A stretch of DNA of 64,000 nt, from NCBI RefSeq assembly GCF_900115775.1, contig NZ_FOXS01000007.1, positions 62,001 to 126,000 of the forward strand, given 5' to 3'. The notes under the pieces are model-generated. The model was not told where the DNA came from. It did not search any database and saw nothing but the letters and a program-made list of their open reading frames with translations. The position numbers and the translations under genes were made by a program. Positions 24,154-31,687 of the stretch are shown piece after piece (within the stretch, counting starts at the first letter, position 1; each line of letters opens with the position of its first letter). This DNA is from Hymenobacter arizonensis. Lineage in GTDB: Bacteria > Bacteroidota > Bacteroidia > Cytophagales > Hymenobacteraceae.

Positions 24154-24867
24154 ATGGCCCCCTCTCCTACTTCTTCGTTCCGGCCCTCTCCTCCTGCGCG
24201 CTTTGCCATTTTGGTGGCCGGGGGCACTGGCACGCGCATGGCCGCCGACCGGCCCAAGCAGTTTCTGCTGCTGCGCGGCGAGCCAGTGTTACTGCACACT
24301 CTGCGCCGCTTTGCCGACCCGACGCTGGGCGTGGCCGAGATAATTGTGGTACTGCCCGCCGACCAACTCGAAACCTGGCAGGAGTTGTGCCGGACCCACC
24401 AGGTGCCCATTGCGCACACGTTGGTGCCGGGCGGGGCCAGCCGCTGGGCCTCGGTGAAAGCCGGCCTGGCGGCGCTAGGGGAATACAGGGAAGGCTTGGT
24501 GGCCGTGCACGACGGCGTGCGGCCACTGGTGTCGCGCATGGTGGTGGAGCGCACGTATGCCGCGGCAGCTACCCACGCAGCTGCCGCAGCTGCCGTGATG
24601 CCCAAAGACTCGGTACGGCTGGTGTCGCAGCACGGCTCGGCGGCCCAGAACCGCAGCCGCCTACGCCTCATGCAGACGCCCCAGACGTTTGAGATTGACT
24701 TGCTGCGCCGGGCGTATGCCATGCCCGAGCTTGCGTCCTTCACCGACGACGCCACGGTAGTAGACGACCTCTGCCGGGTGCAGCTGGTGGATGGCGACTA
24801 CCGCAACCTAAAAATCACGACCCCGGAGGACCTCATCGTAGCAGAAGCCTTGTTGGGTAATGCGTGA
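24154..24867 (+). CDS. ispD: 2-C-methyl-D-erythritol 4-phosphate cytidylyltransferase
   Basis: 237-aa IspD. It joins CTP and MEP to give CDP-ME, the third step of the non-mevalonate isoprenoid pathway. The nucleotide-binding motif FAILVAGGTGTRMAADRPKQFL lies near residues 17-38. Further conserved motifs are VPGGASRWASVKAGL, VAVHDGVRPLV, DSVRLV, LMQTPQTFE and the C-terminal KITTPEDLIVAEALL. The ATG at 24154 gives MAPSPTSSF; a TTG two codons earlier is also in frame. It stands between queA and the enoyl-CoA hydratase gene; other MEP genes are absent from the window. Confidence 0.95.
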   Translation: MAPSPTSSFRPSPPARFAILVAGGTGTRMAADRPKQFLLLRGEPVLLHTLRRFADPTLGVAEIIVVLPADQLETWQELCRTHQVPIAHTLVPGGASRWASVKAGLAALGEYREGLVAVHDGVRPLVSRMVVERTYAAAATHAAAAAAVMPKDSVRLVSQHGSAAQNRSRLRLMQTPQTFEIDLLRRAYAMPELASFTDDATVVDDLCRVQLVDGDYRNLKITTPEDLIVAEALLGNA

Positions 24868-24961
24868 CTGAGCATGGGCAGTGAATAGGCGAAGGAGTAG
24901 ATGAAAAGTTCGTGTTGACGTTCTTTGTAATCACTCATTCACCCACTGACTCATTCACGCA

Positions 24962-25747
24962 TTGGAATACACCAGCCTGCTCTACGACGTGCGCCCCGAC
25001 GGCGTGGCCACCATCACCCTCAACCGCCCGGAGGTATTTAACGCCTTCAACGACCCGCTGAGCTACGAACTGCAGGACGCCCTGAAGCAAGTGGCGCGCG
25101 ATGCTACCGTGCGGGCAGTAGTGCTTACCGGTGCCGGCCGGGCCTTCTGCTCGGGCCAAGACCTGAAAGCGGCTCAAGGTGCCGAGAAACGCTCGTTCTA
25201 CGATTCGCTGCACAAGCGCTACAATCCCATTATCCGGGCCATGCGCGCTCTGCCCAAGCCTATTATTGGGCGCATCAACGGCGTGGCGGCGGGTGCCGGC
25301 TGCTCGCTGGCGCTGGCTTGCGACGCGCTGGTGGCCAGCACCGACGCCTCGCTGATTGAGGTATTCATCAACATCGGCCTGGTGCCGGACTCGGGCTCTT
25401 CGTGGTTTTTGCCGCGGCTGGTGGGTACCCTCAAGGCCTTTGAAATGTGCAGCTTGGGCACGAAAGTGCCAGCTGAAGAAGCCTTGCGCCTCGGGCTGGT
25501 AAACCAGGTAGTAGCCCCAGAGCAGCTAGACGAAGCTACTTACGCCCTAGCCGCCCGCTACGCCGCCGCGCCCACCAAGTCCATTGGCTTGCTGAAACAA
25601 ATGCTGAACAAAGCCGGCGCTGCTACCCTAGACGAGATGCTGGACTACGAAGCCCACTGCCAGCAAATTGCCGGCGAGTCAGAGGACTATTTCGAGGGCG
25701 TGAAAGCGTTTAGCGAGAAGCGCAAGCCCGTGTTCAAGGGGGCTTAA
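24962..25747 (+). CDS. Enoyl-CoA hydratase/isomerase, PaaG-like
   Basis: 261-aa crotonase-fold enzyme. Oxyanion-hole motifs are SGQDLKAAQG (about residues 61-70) and NGVAAGAGCSLALACDALVAS (about 104-124). The active-site loop FINIGLVPDSGSSWFLPRLVG (about 140-160) carries the Asp typical of PaaG, the 2-(1,2-epoxy-1,2-dihydrophenyl)acetyl-CoA isomerase, rather than the Glu of a simple hydratase. The C-terminal helices are intact. No other phenylacetate genes are present, so the substrate is uncertain. The only start that includes the conserved MEYTSLLYDV is a TTG at 24962; no upstream ATG fits. A terminator follows. Confidence 0.85.
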   Translation: MEYTSLLYDVRPDGVATITLNRPEVFNAFNDPLSYELQDALKQVARDATVRAVVLTGAGRAFCSGQDLKAAQGAEKRSFYDSLHKRYNPIIRAMRALPKPIIGRINGVAAGAGCSLALACDALVASTDASLIEVFINIGLVPDSGSSWFLPRLVGTLKAFEMCSLGTKVPAEEALRLGLVNQVVAPEQLDEATYALAARYAAAPTKSIGLLKQMLNKAGAATLDEMLDYEAHCQQIAGESEDYFEGVKAFSEKRKPVFKGA

Positions 25748-25775
25748 GCTTAATTTCTTTTGCAAGGCCACAGTG

Positions 25776-25820
25776 GCCCCAGCGGAGCTACCATAGGTAG
25801 TAGTTCGGCTGGGGCTTTTT
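25776..25820 (+). terminator. Terminator after the PaaG-like gene
   Basis: GCCCCAGC (25776-25783) pairs with GCTGGGGC (25808-25815) and a run of T follows. The loop of 24 nt is itself partly self-complementary. Confidence 0.65.
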
Positions 25821-25849
25821 GGTGTGTCGTGTGCCCCGCTTCTCAAGTT

Positions 25850-26122
25850 GCACTACGATACTGCAAACCCCTTGCTTAATAGCACTAATTAATCACCCTT
25901 AAAACCAATGTCAGGCAGGTCCTATAATTCAATTTAGTATTTTTTGAACTATTTTAGAAATTGAGCTCTGACTATAACCAATTGGATATCAATATAATAA
26001 GCAGACAATTGACACGATACACACATGGACTTTATTATAAATATTTATAATGTATTTTGTATTATATATTTATTAAAATACATTTGTTCATACTATAATC
26101 AAATCAATAACAAATTTCCTCC
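25850..26122. other. AT-rich intergenic island upstream of the first QG[YF]W lipoprotein
   Basis: About 270 nt with very low GC in a window of roughly 60% GC, full of TATA- and ATTTATAA-like words. It has no convincing coding frame. It contains the promoter at 26056-26086 and little else that I can define. Sharp boundaries on both sides suggest a regulatory or acquired segment. Confidence 0.7.
26056..26086 (+). promoter_or_regulatory. Promoter of the first QG[YF]W lipoprotein
   Basis: TTTG at 26056-26059, a 19-nt spacer, and TACATTTG at 26079-26086: a perfect match to the Bacteroidetes TTTG-N19-TAnnTTTG consensus. The predicted start of transcription is about 30 nt before the ATG at 26123. 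The same spacing occurs at 27734-27763. Confidence 0.8.
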
Positions 26123-27118
26123 ATGAAAAACCTGTACAAATTCCTTTCTGTTGGCGCGTTGGCCACGGCTGTAATGCTCTCTGGCTGCGACAAGAATGAT
26201 GCAAAGCAGCCCACCCCGGAAGCTGCTAACGCGGTGGCTGATGCCACGATTGGCGCTTACGAAGTGCTCTATACCGGCATGCAGCCCAATGTACTGGCCC
26301 GCACCACTACCTATACTTACACCATTCAGCGCACGGGCAAGGCCCAGGCCAATGGACTGAGCCACTGGATTATCGCTTTCCCAACGGATTGCGACCCGGA
26401 GCTGACCTACCAAAATGTCCTGGGCGCCACCGTGGATGGCACCGAGTACACAAATTTGGCCGGCACCGAAGGCAAAGGCACGGGCTGCACCAACGCCGTG
26501 GGCGGCAACATTTTGAAGTTCGACAACCTGCCTTCCATTCTTTCGGACGGCGCCAAGCATACCTACAGCTTTACCCTATCCGGGCAGTGGGGCGAAAGCC
26601 AGCGCAGCACCTGGGTTAAATTTGGTAACAAATGCGAGCAAGGCGTTATCACCGGTCCCGGCTGCTCCACGTCGGGTCCAGCGTGCTCGCTTTCGCAGGG
26701 TTACTGGTTTTCTAAACCACGGGTAATCTGGGCCGGCGAGGTAGAAGTAGGCGGCAAGAGCTACACGCAAGCCGACGGCAAGCTAATCTGGAAAACGGGC
26801 ACCGTAGGCAAGCCCAACTACCACACCAATAATGCCCGCAAAGCGTTTCTGCAGCTCGCCACGCTCAAACTCAGCGCAGCAGCTCAGTTGTTTGACGCCA
26901 GCCAGGCCCCCGCAACCCTGCTGGCCGACATGGCTACGATAGAAGATTACTTGTCGACGGTTGATAAGCTGACGGTAATCGTTAATCAAACCACCGGTGC
27001 TACCACCGTAAACTTCCCCGCTAACAGCGCCGATAACAAAGAAGCTGGTGAAGCAGCAGGCAGAATCGGCGAGTGGATTTCCAATAACCACTGCCCTTCT
27101 GAGCCCGTGCTCCAATAA
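26123..27118 (+). CDS. Lipoprotein with C-x3-Q-G-Y-W domain
   Basis: 331-aa exported lipoprotein. The signal peptide ends in the lipobox LSGC (C25). About residues 40-180 form a beta-rich, Thr/Tyr-containing domain with paired cysteines (FPTDCDPELTY, GTGCTN, KCEQGVITGPGCSTSGPAC). The C-terminal part begins CSLSQGYWFSKPRVIW and continues with alpha-helical sequence (ARKAFLQLATLKLSAAAQLF..., DMATIEDYLSTVDKL), in the same order as the downstream lipoprotein at 27802. This resembles the TQGYWKxH domain found in many bacterial surface proteins; no function is known to me. It is transcribed alone from a strong-looking promoter in an AT-rich island and followed by a terminator. Confidence 0.7.
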   Translation: MKNLYKFLSVGALATAVMLSGCDKNDAKQPTPEAANAVADATIGAYEVLYTGMQPNVLARTTTYTYTIQRTGKAQANGLSHWIIAFPTDCDPELTYQNVLGATVDGTEYTNLAGTEGKGTGCTNAVGGNILKFDNLPSILSDGAKHTYSFTLSGQWGESQRSTWVKFGNKCEQGVITGPGCSTSGPACSLSQGYWFSKPRVIWAGEVEVGGKSYTQADGKLIWKTGTVGKPNYHTNNARKAFLQLATLKLSAAAQLFDASQAPATLLADMATIEDYLSTVDKLTVIVNQTTGATTVNFPANSADNKEAGEAAGRIGEWISNNHCPSEPVLQ

Positions 27119-27151
27119 AAAGGCAGCAATGGCTTTCCTAAGCTATTAAAA

Positions 27152-27186
27152 AGCAGCCCGCGTCGCAGCAGCGACAGCGGGCTGCT
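27152..27186 (+). terminator. Terminator of the first QG[YF]W lipoprotein
   Basis: AGCAGCCCGC pairs with GCGGGCTGCT, with a second inner stem GTCGC/GCGAC and an AGCA loop, then TTTTGTTTT. It starts 34 nt past the stop codon. Confidence 0.85.
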
Positions 27187-27407
27187 TTTGTTTTGTGGGC
27201 ATTGGACTAGGCTTTCTCTTTTTTGCAGCGCACTGCTTGGGGTGCGGCCCTCCACAGCGACAAGGGCAAAAGGTTATAAGCTTATGTGCCAGTGCGGTCA
27301 TAGTCCAGCAACAAAGCCAGCGCTTTGGCATTGATGAGATGATGACATTGCTGTGAACAGCGCACTGGACGCAGTTGCTATCGTTAGGCACATATGGCCC
27401 AAGACCG

Positions 27408-27464
27408 GTGACGTACCATACTTCATTGGAGCAAGCCTTGAGCCAATGAAGTATGGTACGTCAC
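27408..27464. repeat. Perfect 22-bp-arm inverted repeat
   Basis: Arms 27408-27429 (GTGACGTACCATACTTCATT...) and 27443-27464 are perfect reverse complements around a 13-nt loop. No T-run follows on either strand and no gene ends nearby, so it is not an ordinary terminator. It could be a miniature mobile palindrome, a structured RNA, or an extended operator. Confidence 0.9.
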
Positions 27465-27733
27465 TAGGTTGCCTTGGACGTCAGGCGTACGGTGACTGAC
27501 CGTGTGGCCCTGGTGGGACTAGTCGATTTGAGCCGTGTTGCCATCAGACAGAGAAAGGCTTGTAGCTGCCAAGTTTATTGGCTTGCGCACTTCGTAAATA
27601 ACTTCTATACCCGCATAGTATTTTTTTGATTTTTAAAATAAATGTGTTTCGGAAAAACAAGTTAAACATTTGATAATAAGATAATTATTAAATGGCTCAG
27701 CTTTTCTTAAAATATAATTCTTTATATTTTATA

Positions 27734-27763
27734 TTGTATATGTTACCAAAAAATATATATTTG
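27734..27763 (+). promoter_or_regulatory. Promoter of the second QG[YF]W lipoprotein
   Basis: TTG at 27734-27736, a 19-nt spacer and TATATTTG at 27756-27763 match the Bacteroidetes consensus. It is followed, as in the paralogous upstream region, by an AATCAAT-ATCACAAA-like stretch just before the ATG. Confidence 0.75.
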
Positions 27764-27801
27764 TCCAAAGCAAAATCAATTAATCACAAAACCCACCCCG
27801 C

Positions 27802-28782
27802 ATGAAAGCTCTTTACAAAATCATTCCTTCCGCCTTCTTAGCAGGCGCCTTGTTCTTTGTAAGCTGCGATAAGCAGCGGGAAGCCGTAGCGCCTTCAACC
27901 AGTGCGTTGTCGCAGGATGGCAAAGCAGCCCAAACACTCAGTGCGCCTATACTCTCTTTTGTTAGCGTCACGGGCTCAAGCATCACACTATCGGTGTGTG
28001 GTGGCTCGGAACTTGGGGCTCCCGCTGGATTTTCGGTTCAGTGGATGCTCAAAAGTGAGTTTGACGCTACCGGGTGGCCCGCTTCCAGTGATGTAGTCGA
28101 AAGTTCTTCCTTCTGCAAGGCATCGTTCTCGGGCGTTCCGGGGGCATCCGGCTACAACATCAAAGGAATGGCATGCGCCTATGTGACAATTGGCGATGTC
28201 ATGTTTGACCAAGTTGGGGCTTCATCACCCTGCGAAGATGTTGCGCTAAAATGCAGCAAAGAATACGTGTTTCGCGCCTTTGCCCACAACGTTCCCCAGG
28301 GGGCTGCAAAAAGCAACTGGTCTATAGATGCAGTGGGCATCACTGCTAACTGCAGCGAAGTCGGCACTTGCACGTACACCCAGGGCTTTTGGAAAACGCA
28401 TGGCCCAGTGCCCAAAGGGAACAACGCTTACGTTTGGCCTGCTTCTGTCAAAGCCGATGGCTTAAGCTTGGGCGGCACTCCATATGACGCTCTACGGCTT
28501 TTGACTCTTTTCAATACCAAACCTGCTGGCAACGGCTTCATCTCGCTGGCGCACCAGCTTATTGCCGCAAAACTGAACGTGGCCAACGGTGCCGACGCAT
28601 CCTCTGTGGCTGCCAACATTGCGGCTGCCGATGCCCTGATTGCGAAGGCTGTCAACGGCTACCTGGCCCCAGGTGCAACGAGTGAACTCACAACGCTTCT
28701 CGATAATTACAACAGTGGCAAACCAGGCGCTGGCCCCGGGCATTGCCCAGACAAGTCCTTTGCGGACAATGGCTCTAACTAA
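27802..28782 (+). CDS. Lipoprotein with C-x3-Q-G-F-W-K-T-H domain
   Basis: 326-aa exported lipoprotein with lipobox FVSC (Cys at about residue 24). Residues about 45-190 look like a fibronectin/Ig-type region with several cysteines (LSVCGGSEL, SSFCKASFSG, SPCEDVALKCSKEYVFRAF, NCSEVGTC). The C-terminal domain starts CTYTQGFWKTHGP (about residue 193) and has the typical pattern: Trp-rich turn, LGGTPYDALRLLTLF, HQLIAAKLNVANGA, IAAADALIAKAVNGYL, ending GPGHCPD. It shares domain order with the lipoprotein at 26123 and is probably an old tandem paralog. Function unknown; surface location is inferred from the lipobox. Confidence 0.72.
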   Translation: MKALYKIIPSAFLAGALFFVSCDKQREAVAPSTSALSQDGKAAQTLSAPILSFVSVTGSSITLSVCGGSELGAPAGFSVQWMLKSEFDATGWPASSDVVESSSFCKASFSGVPGASGYNIKGMACAYVTIGDVMFDQVGASSPCEDVALKCSKEYVFRAFAHNVPQGAAKSNWSIDAVGITANCSEVGTCTYTQGFWKTHGPVPKGNNAYVWPASVKADGLSLGGTPYDALRLLTLFNTKPAGNGFISLAHQLIAAKLNVANGADASSVAANIAAADALIAKAVNGYLAPGATSELTTLLDNYNSGKPGAGPGHCPDKSFADNGSN

Positions 28783-28827
28783 CATTTGCAACAAGAAGGT
28801 TAGCATACGCTAATACCTTCTCCTACA

Positions 28828-28867
28828 CACAAACGCCACCTGCTTACGAAAGCAGGTGGCGTTTGTG
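28828..28867. terminator. Bidirectional terminator between convergent lipoprotein genes
   Basis: An 18-bp perfect stem (CACAAACGCCACCTGCTT and complement) with an ACG loop, located between the stops at 28782 (plus) and 28883 (minus). Confidence 0.8.
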
Positions 28868-28882
28868 CTTAGCAGGCGGGGC

Positions 28883-29728
28883 TTAGCGCAGCGTAATGGT
28901 TTTGGTGCGGCCGTTCACCGTCACCGACGCAACCCGGTCGCAGTCCTGGGTGCCGGTGGGGTCGTAGTTGAGCAGCATGGCCTGAGCGTTGGCGTTGGTG
29001 ATGCTGATGGTACCGGCCACAAAGTACTTGAAGCAGTCGCCGCGCTTGATGAGCGGCGTTTGGATGAGGGTGACGTAGGTTACCCCGCGCCGGTTGGTGC
29101 CATTGGCCGAACCGGTTACGCTGTACACGTCGTCGGAAGCTTGGGGCGTGCCGTAGCCGGCCGTGCGGGTGAAGGTCCAGTTGGCGGTCCAGGAATGGGT
29201 GCCGCCGTTGTTGGCCCGGACGATGCTGGCGTTGGTGACGTCGACGGTGAACGAGCCCAGCCCGAGGTCGGTGAAGGTGCGGGTGGCGGTGTGCTGGTTG
29301 TCGTTCACGAAGTAGGTGTCGCGGGTAACCACGGCGCCCGCGCGGCGGGTGAGCACATCGGTGGTGAAGCGCACACGGATTTTGCCGCGGCGGTAGCGGC
29401 CATCGGGGCAGAGGCAGTTGGTGGGCCCGAAGTCGATGGTGAGTGTGCGGGCGTTGAAGTCGTAGCTGCGGGTGGCGCAGCTGCCGAACCGAATGCGGAA
29501 CTCTGCCTCGGTGAGGAGGTAGGCCGAGCCTTGCACGCTGGGGTCGGCGGGCCCGGCGGCCTGCATGGCGTCGGAGCTGAGGGCCGTTTCAACGTTGTCT
29601 TCGCTGCGGTCTTCGGCCGACGTGATGTCGTCGGGTTCGGCAGTGGACTTGCGCTGGCAGCCGGTGGCAAGAAGCAAGCCGCTGGCCAGGCAGGCCAAGG
29701 CCAGGGAGCGGAGAGCAGAGGTACGCAT
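28883..29728 (-). CDS. Conserved Bacteroidota lipoprotein (unknown function)
   Basis: 281-aa lipoprotein; the signal peptide ends in LATGC (Cys at about residue 24). It has the pattern I recall from a lipoprotein family of this phylum: TIDFGPTNCLCPDGRYRRGKIRVRFT in the middle (about residues 98-122), then TYFVNDNQHTATRTFTDLG, a WTANWTFTRTAGYGTP strand set, DDVYSVTGSANGTNRRGVTY, and a C-terminus ending VASVTVNGRTKTITLR. No catalytic motif is visible. It is transcribed singly and faces the second QG[YF]W lipoprotein across a shared terminator. Function unknown. Confidence 0.7.
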   Translation of the reverse strand: MRTSALRSLALACLASGLLLATGCQRKSTAEPDDITSAEDRSEDNVETALSSDAMQAAGPADPSVQGSAYLLTEAEFRIRFGSCATRSYDFNARTLTIDFGPTNCLCPDGRYRRGKIRVRFTTDVLTRRAGAVVTRDTYFVNDNQHTATRTFTDLGLGSFTVDVTNASIVRANNGGTHSWTANWTFTRTAGYGTPQASDDVYSVTGSANGTNRRGVTYVTLIQTPLIKRGDCFKYFVAGTISITNANAQAMLLNYDPTGTQDCDRVASVTVNGRTKTITLR

Positions 29729-29916
29729 AAAGGGGTGTGTAAAAGAAGTTGGTGAATGGATGAAGTGACTACTTGTGGGCCGTTGGAAGCGCCTCGACTG
29801 CCGAGGTTTAAAGCGCTAACTTAAAAGTTGAAGCTGGCCACAAAATAACCCCGCTTCGGGGCAAGCGTATAGCCAGACATCTATACAATCAGGCTTTCTA
29901 CTAATCCACTTTGTGT

Positions 29917-30525
29917 ATGCCTCGCTTCCTCTATTTCCCCCTGCCCTCGCGCCAGCTGTTGCTGCGGCTTGCCGTGGTGCTGCCTATGCTCACCGCTTGC
30001 TCGGGCAGCAGCAGCGACGACGCTGTGGACGCTGCCAATGCCCAAAACCGCAACAGAATCAGCGAAGCTGATGTGACAAAGAAGCAGGAAGCCGATGCTG
30101 ATTTCCTGGTGAAGGCCACCAGCAACGCGCTGCTGCAAGTAGAGCTGGGCAAGCTGGCCCAGGCGCGCGCCACCACGCCCACGGTGCGCAACTACGGCAG
30201 CCGGCTGGTGAAAAGCCGCCTCGACCTGCTGGCCTCCCTGCGCAACGTGGCCGCCAGCAAGCAGCTGGCCGTGCCCGCCACCCTGGGCGGCGACGAGCAA
30301 GCCGCTTACCACGAGGTGAGTATCCTAACCGGCTCTGAAATCGACAAACGGGTGATGAAGCTTATTCTGAAATCGCAAAAGCAGGACGAAGACGCTTTCG
30401 ACGACATGAAGGAAGATGCCTATGACGGCGACATCCGCGCTTTCGCGGCCAAGTACTACCGGCCCGTGCGGGAGGAGCTGGCCATGGCCGAGGAGATAGA
30501 CGAGACCATTGAGGACCTGCCCTAG
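29917..30525 (+). CDS. DUF4142 lipoprotein
   Basis: 202-aa protein with signal peptide and lipobox-like LTAC (Cys at about residue 28), a Ser/Asp-rich linker, then a helical DUF4142 domain (about residues 55-195: DADFLVKATSNALLQVELGKLA...VRNYGSRLVKSRLDLLASLRNVA). DUF4142 proteins are periplasmic or outer-membrane helical bundles of ferritin-like shape and unknown role, often stress-induced. The ATG at 29917 gives MPRFLYF; the TTG at 29911 is also open. A second DUF4142 gene follows 294 nt later, also on the plus strand. No promoter of the expected form is evident. Confidence 0.8.
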   Translation: MPRFLYFPLPSRQLLLRLAVVLPMLTACSGSSSDDAVDAANAQNRNRISEADVTKKQEADADFLVKATSNALLQVELGKLAQARATTPTVRNYGSRLVKSRLDLLASLRNVAASKQLAVPATLGGDEQAAYHEVSILTGSEIDKRVMKLILKSQKQDEDAFDDMKEDAYDGDIRAFAAKYYRPVREELAMAEEIDETIEDLP

Positions 30526-30819
30526 CCCTTGGGGCCACTCATGCCCGCTACGCACCTGCCCATTACTCGCGAAGCCAGCGCTAGCCCACCTATTGAGGGA
30601 AGTAAATGAGGGCCTTTGCAAGACCGTGACCAGCGTTCAGCTTAGTGTAAATCAACGGTTCAGGTTAGGTAGCTGCGACTGATAAAATACGGCCGAGCAT
30701 GCAACATATTGCCCTTTACTGCCCGTATTAGCTGTGCTAACAGGAATTTAGCAATCAAGCTTAACCCACCTGTCGCGATGGTCTTCCCTCATTCCTTTCC
30801 CACAAAACCCTTTCCTCCT

Positions 30820-31548
30820 ATGAAACGCTCCTTCATTCCGTTGCTGGCTACTGGCCTGCTTGCTTTAGCTTCCTGCGGCGACGCCAACAAGTCTACTTCT
30901 GCCGAAGGCGGCAACGCCAGCGACAACACCATGACCAGCTCGGCCACCGGCGGCGACACGGTGTCGGCTAATATGCCAGCTGGCTCTGAAAATCCCGAAA
31001 ATCAGCCACAAAATGCTGGCACGGCCCAGAGCAACACCGGCAACGGCGCCATGCGCGGCACCGACGGCGCCATGGGCGGCATGGCCAAAGGTGACCCCAA
31101 CGGCCCCACTGCTCCGCACAAGGACGATGCGGAGTTCATGAAGTCGGCGGCTCATAGCGACCAGAACGAGATTCAGCAAAGCAAAATGGCTCTGCAAAAA
31201 GGCGTGACCGGCATGGCTAAAGAGATGGCCAACAAAATGATTGCCGACCACACCAAGTCGACCACTGAGCTGAAAGCCATTGCCGCCAAAAAAGGCGTGA
31301 AGCTACCCACCGACATGGACGCCGAGCACAAAGCCCTGGCCCCCACCATGCAAAAGCTTTCGGGCAAGGAGTTTGAGCAGCGCTACATGGCTCAAATGCT
31401 GACCGACCACCAGAAGACGGCCAACACCATGCGTGCCCACGAAACTATGACGCAGGACGCTGACCTGAAAGCCTTCATCGGCAAAACGGTGCCCGTGGTA
31501 GAGCAGCACCTGGGCATGGCCCAGCAGAACGGCAACATGAAAATGTAA
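30820..31548 (+). CDS. DUF4142 lipoprotein
   Basis: 242-aa lipoprotein: signal peptide MKRSFIPLLATGLLALASC, then a long Gly/Asn/Ser/Met low-complexity linker (residues 20-95), then the DUF4142 bundle (about 100-240: DDAEFMKSAAHSDQNEIQQSKMALQKG, KMIADHTKSTTELKAIAAKKGVKLP, RYMAQMLTDHQKTANTM, PVVEQHLGMAQQ). It is a divergent partner of the preceding DUF4142 gene and likely a paralog. The start at 30820 was chosen from the signal peptide; 37 open codons upstream are not protein-like. A strong hairpin terminator follows. Function unknown. Confidence 0.82.
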   Translation: MKRSFIPLLATGLLALASCGDANKSTSAEGGNASDNTMTSSATGGDTVSANMPAGSENPENQPQNAGTAQSNTGNGAMRGTDGAMGGMAKGDPNGPTAPHKDDAEFMKSAAHSDQNEIQQSKMALQKGVTGMAKEMANKMIADHTKSTTELKAIAAKKGVKLPTDMDAEHKALAPTMQKLSGKEFEQRYMAQMLTDHQKTANTMRAHETMTQDADLKAFIGKTVPVVEQHLGMAQQNGNMKM

Positions 31549-31581
31549 GCATCCTGGCCAGGGCATTATAAGCCCCAGGAA

Positions 31582-31626
31582 CACACAAAAAAGCCGCTCT
31601 CAATTCGAGAGCGGCTTTTTTGTGTG
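31582..31626. terminator. Bidirectional terminator
   Basis: A 20-bp stem with arms 31582-31601 and 31607-31626 (AAAAAAGCCGCTCTC core) and an AATTC loop. It sits between the DUF4142 gene and the convergent barrel gene. Confidence 0.85.
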
Positions 31627-31687
31627 CAAGCCCAACCGGTATATGCTTTGCTCAGAAGCATGCTCCAAGTGGCGCCTTGGGGCGCTG

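Larger units (their letters stand above)
27119..27801. other. 683-nt gene-free region between the two QG[YF]W lipoproteins
   Basis: It holds, in order: the terminator at 27152-27186, about 220 nt of ordinary composition without a credible gene, a perfect 22-bp-arm hairpin (27408-27464), then an AT-rich island (about 27590-27780) with the promoter at 27734-27763. Short open frames on the minus strand in 27190-27400 do not read like protein in any one frame; a decayed gene is possible. Confidence 0.6.

Noticed and set aside
23003..24867. queA-ispD as an operon
   Set aside because: A hairpin terminator with a T-run (24087-24118) lies between the genes and their pathways are unrelated.
27146..27391. 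Minus-strand 81-codon open frame between the two QG[YF]W lipoproteins
   Set aside because: It overlaps the terminator stem, has a Cys/Trp/Lys composition unlike protein and no recognisable domain; other frames show only short fragments. A decayed gene is possible but not supported.
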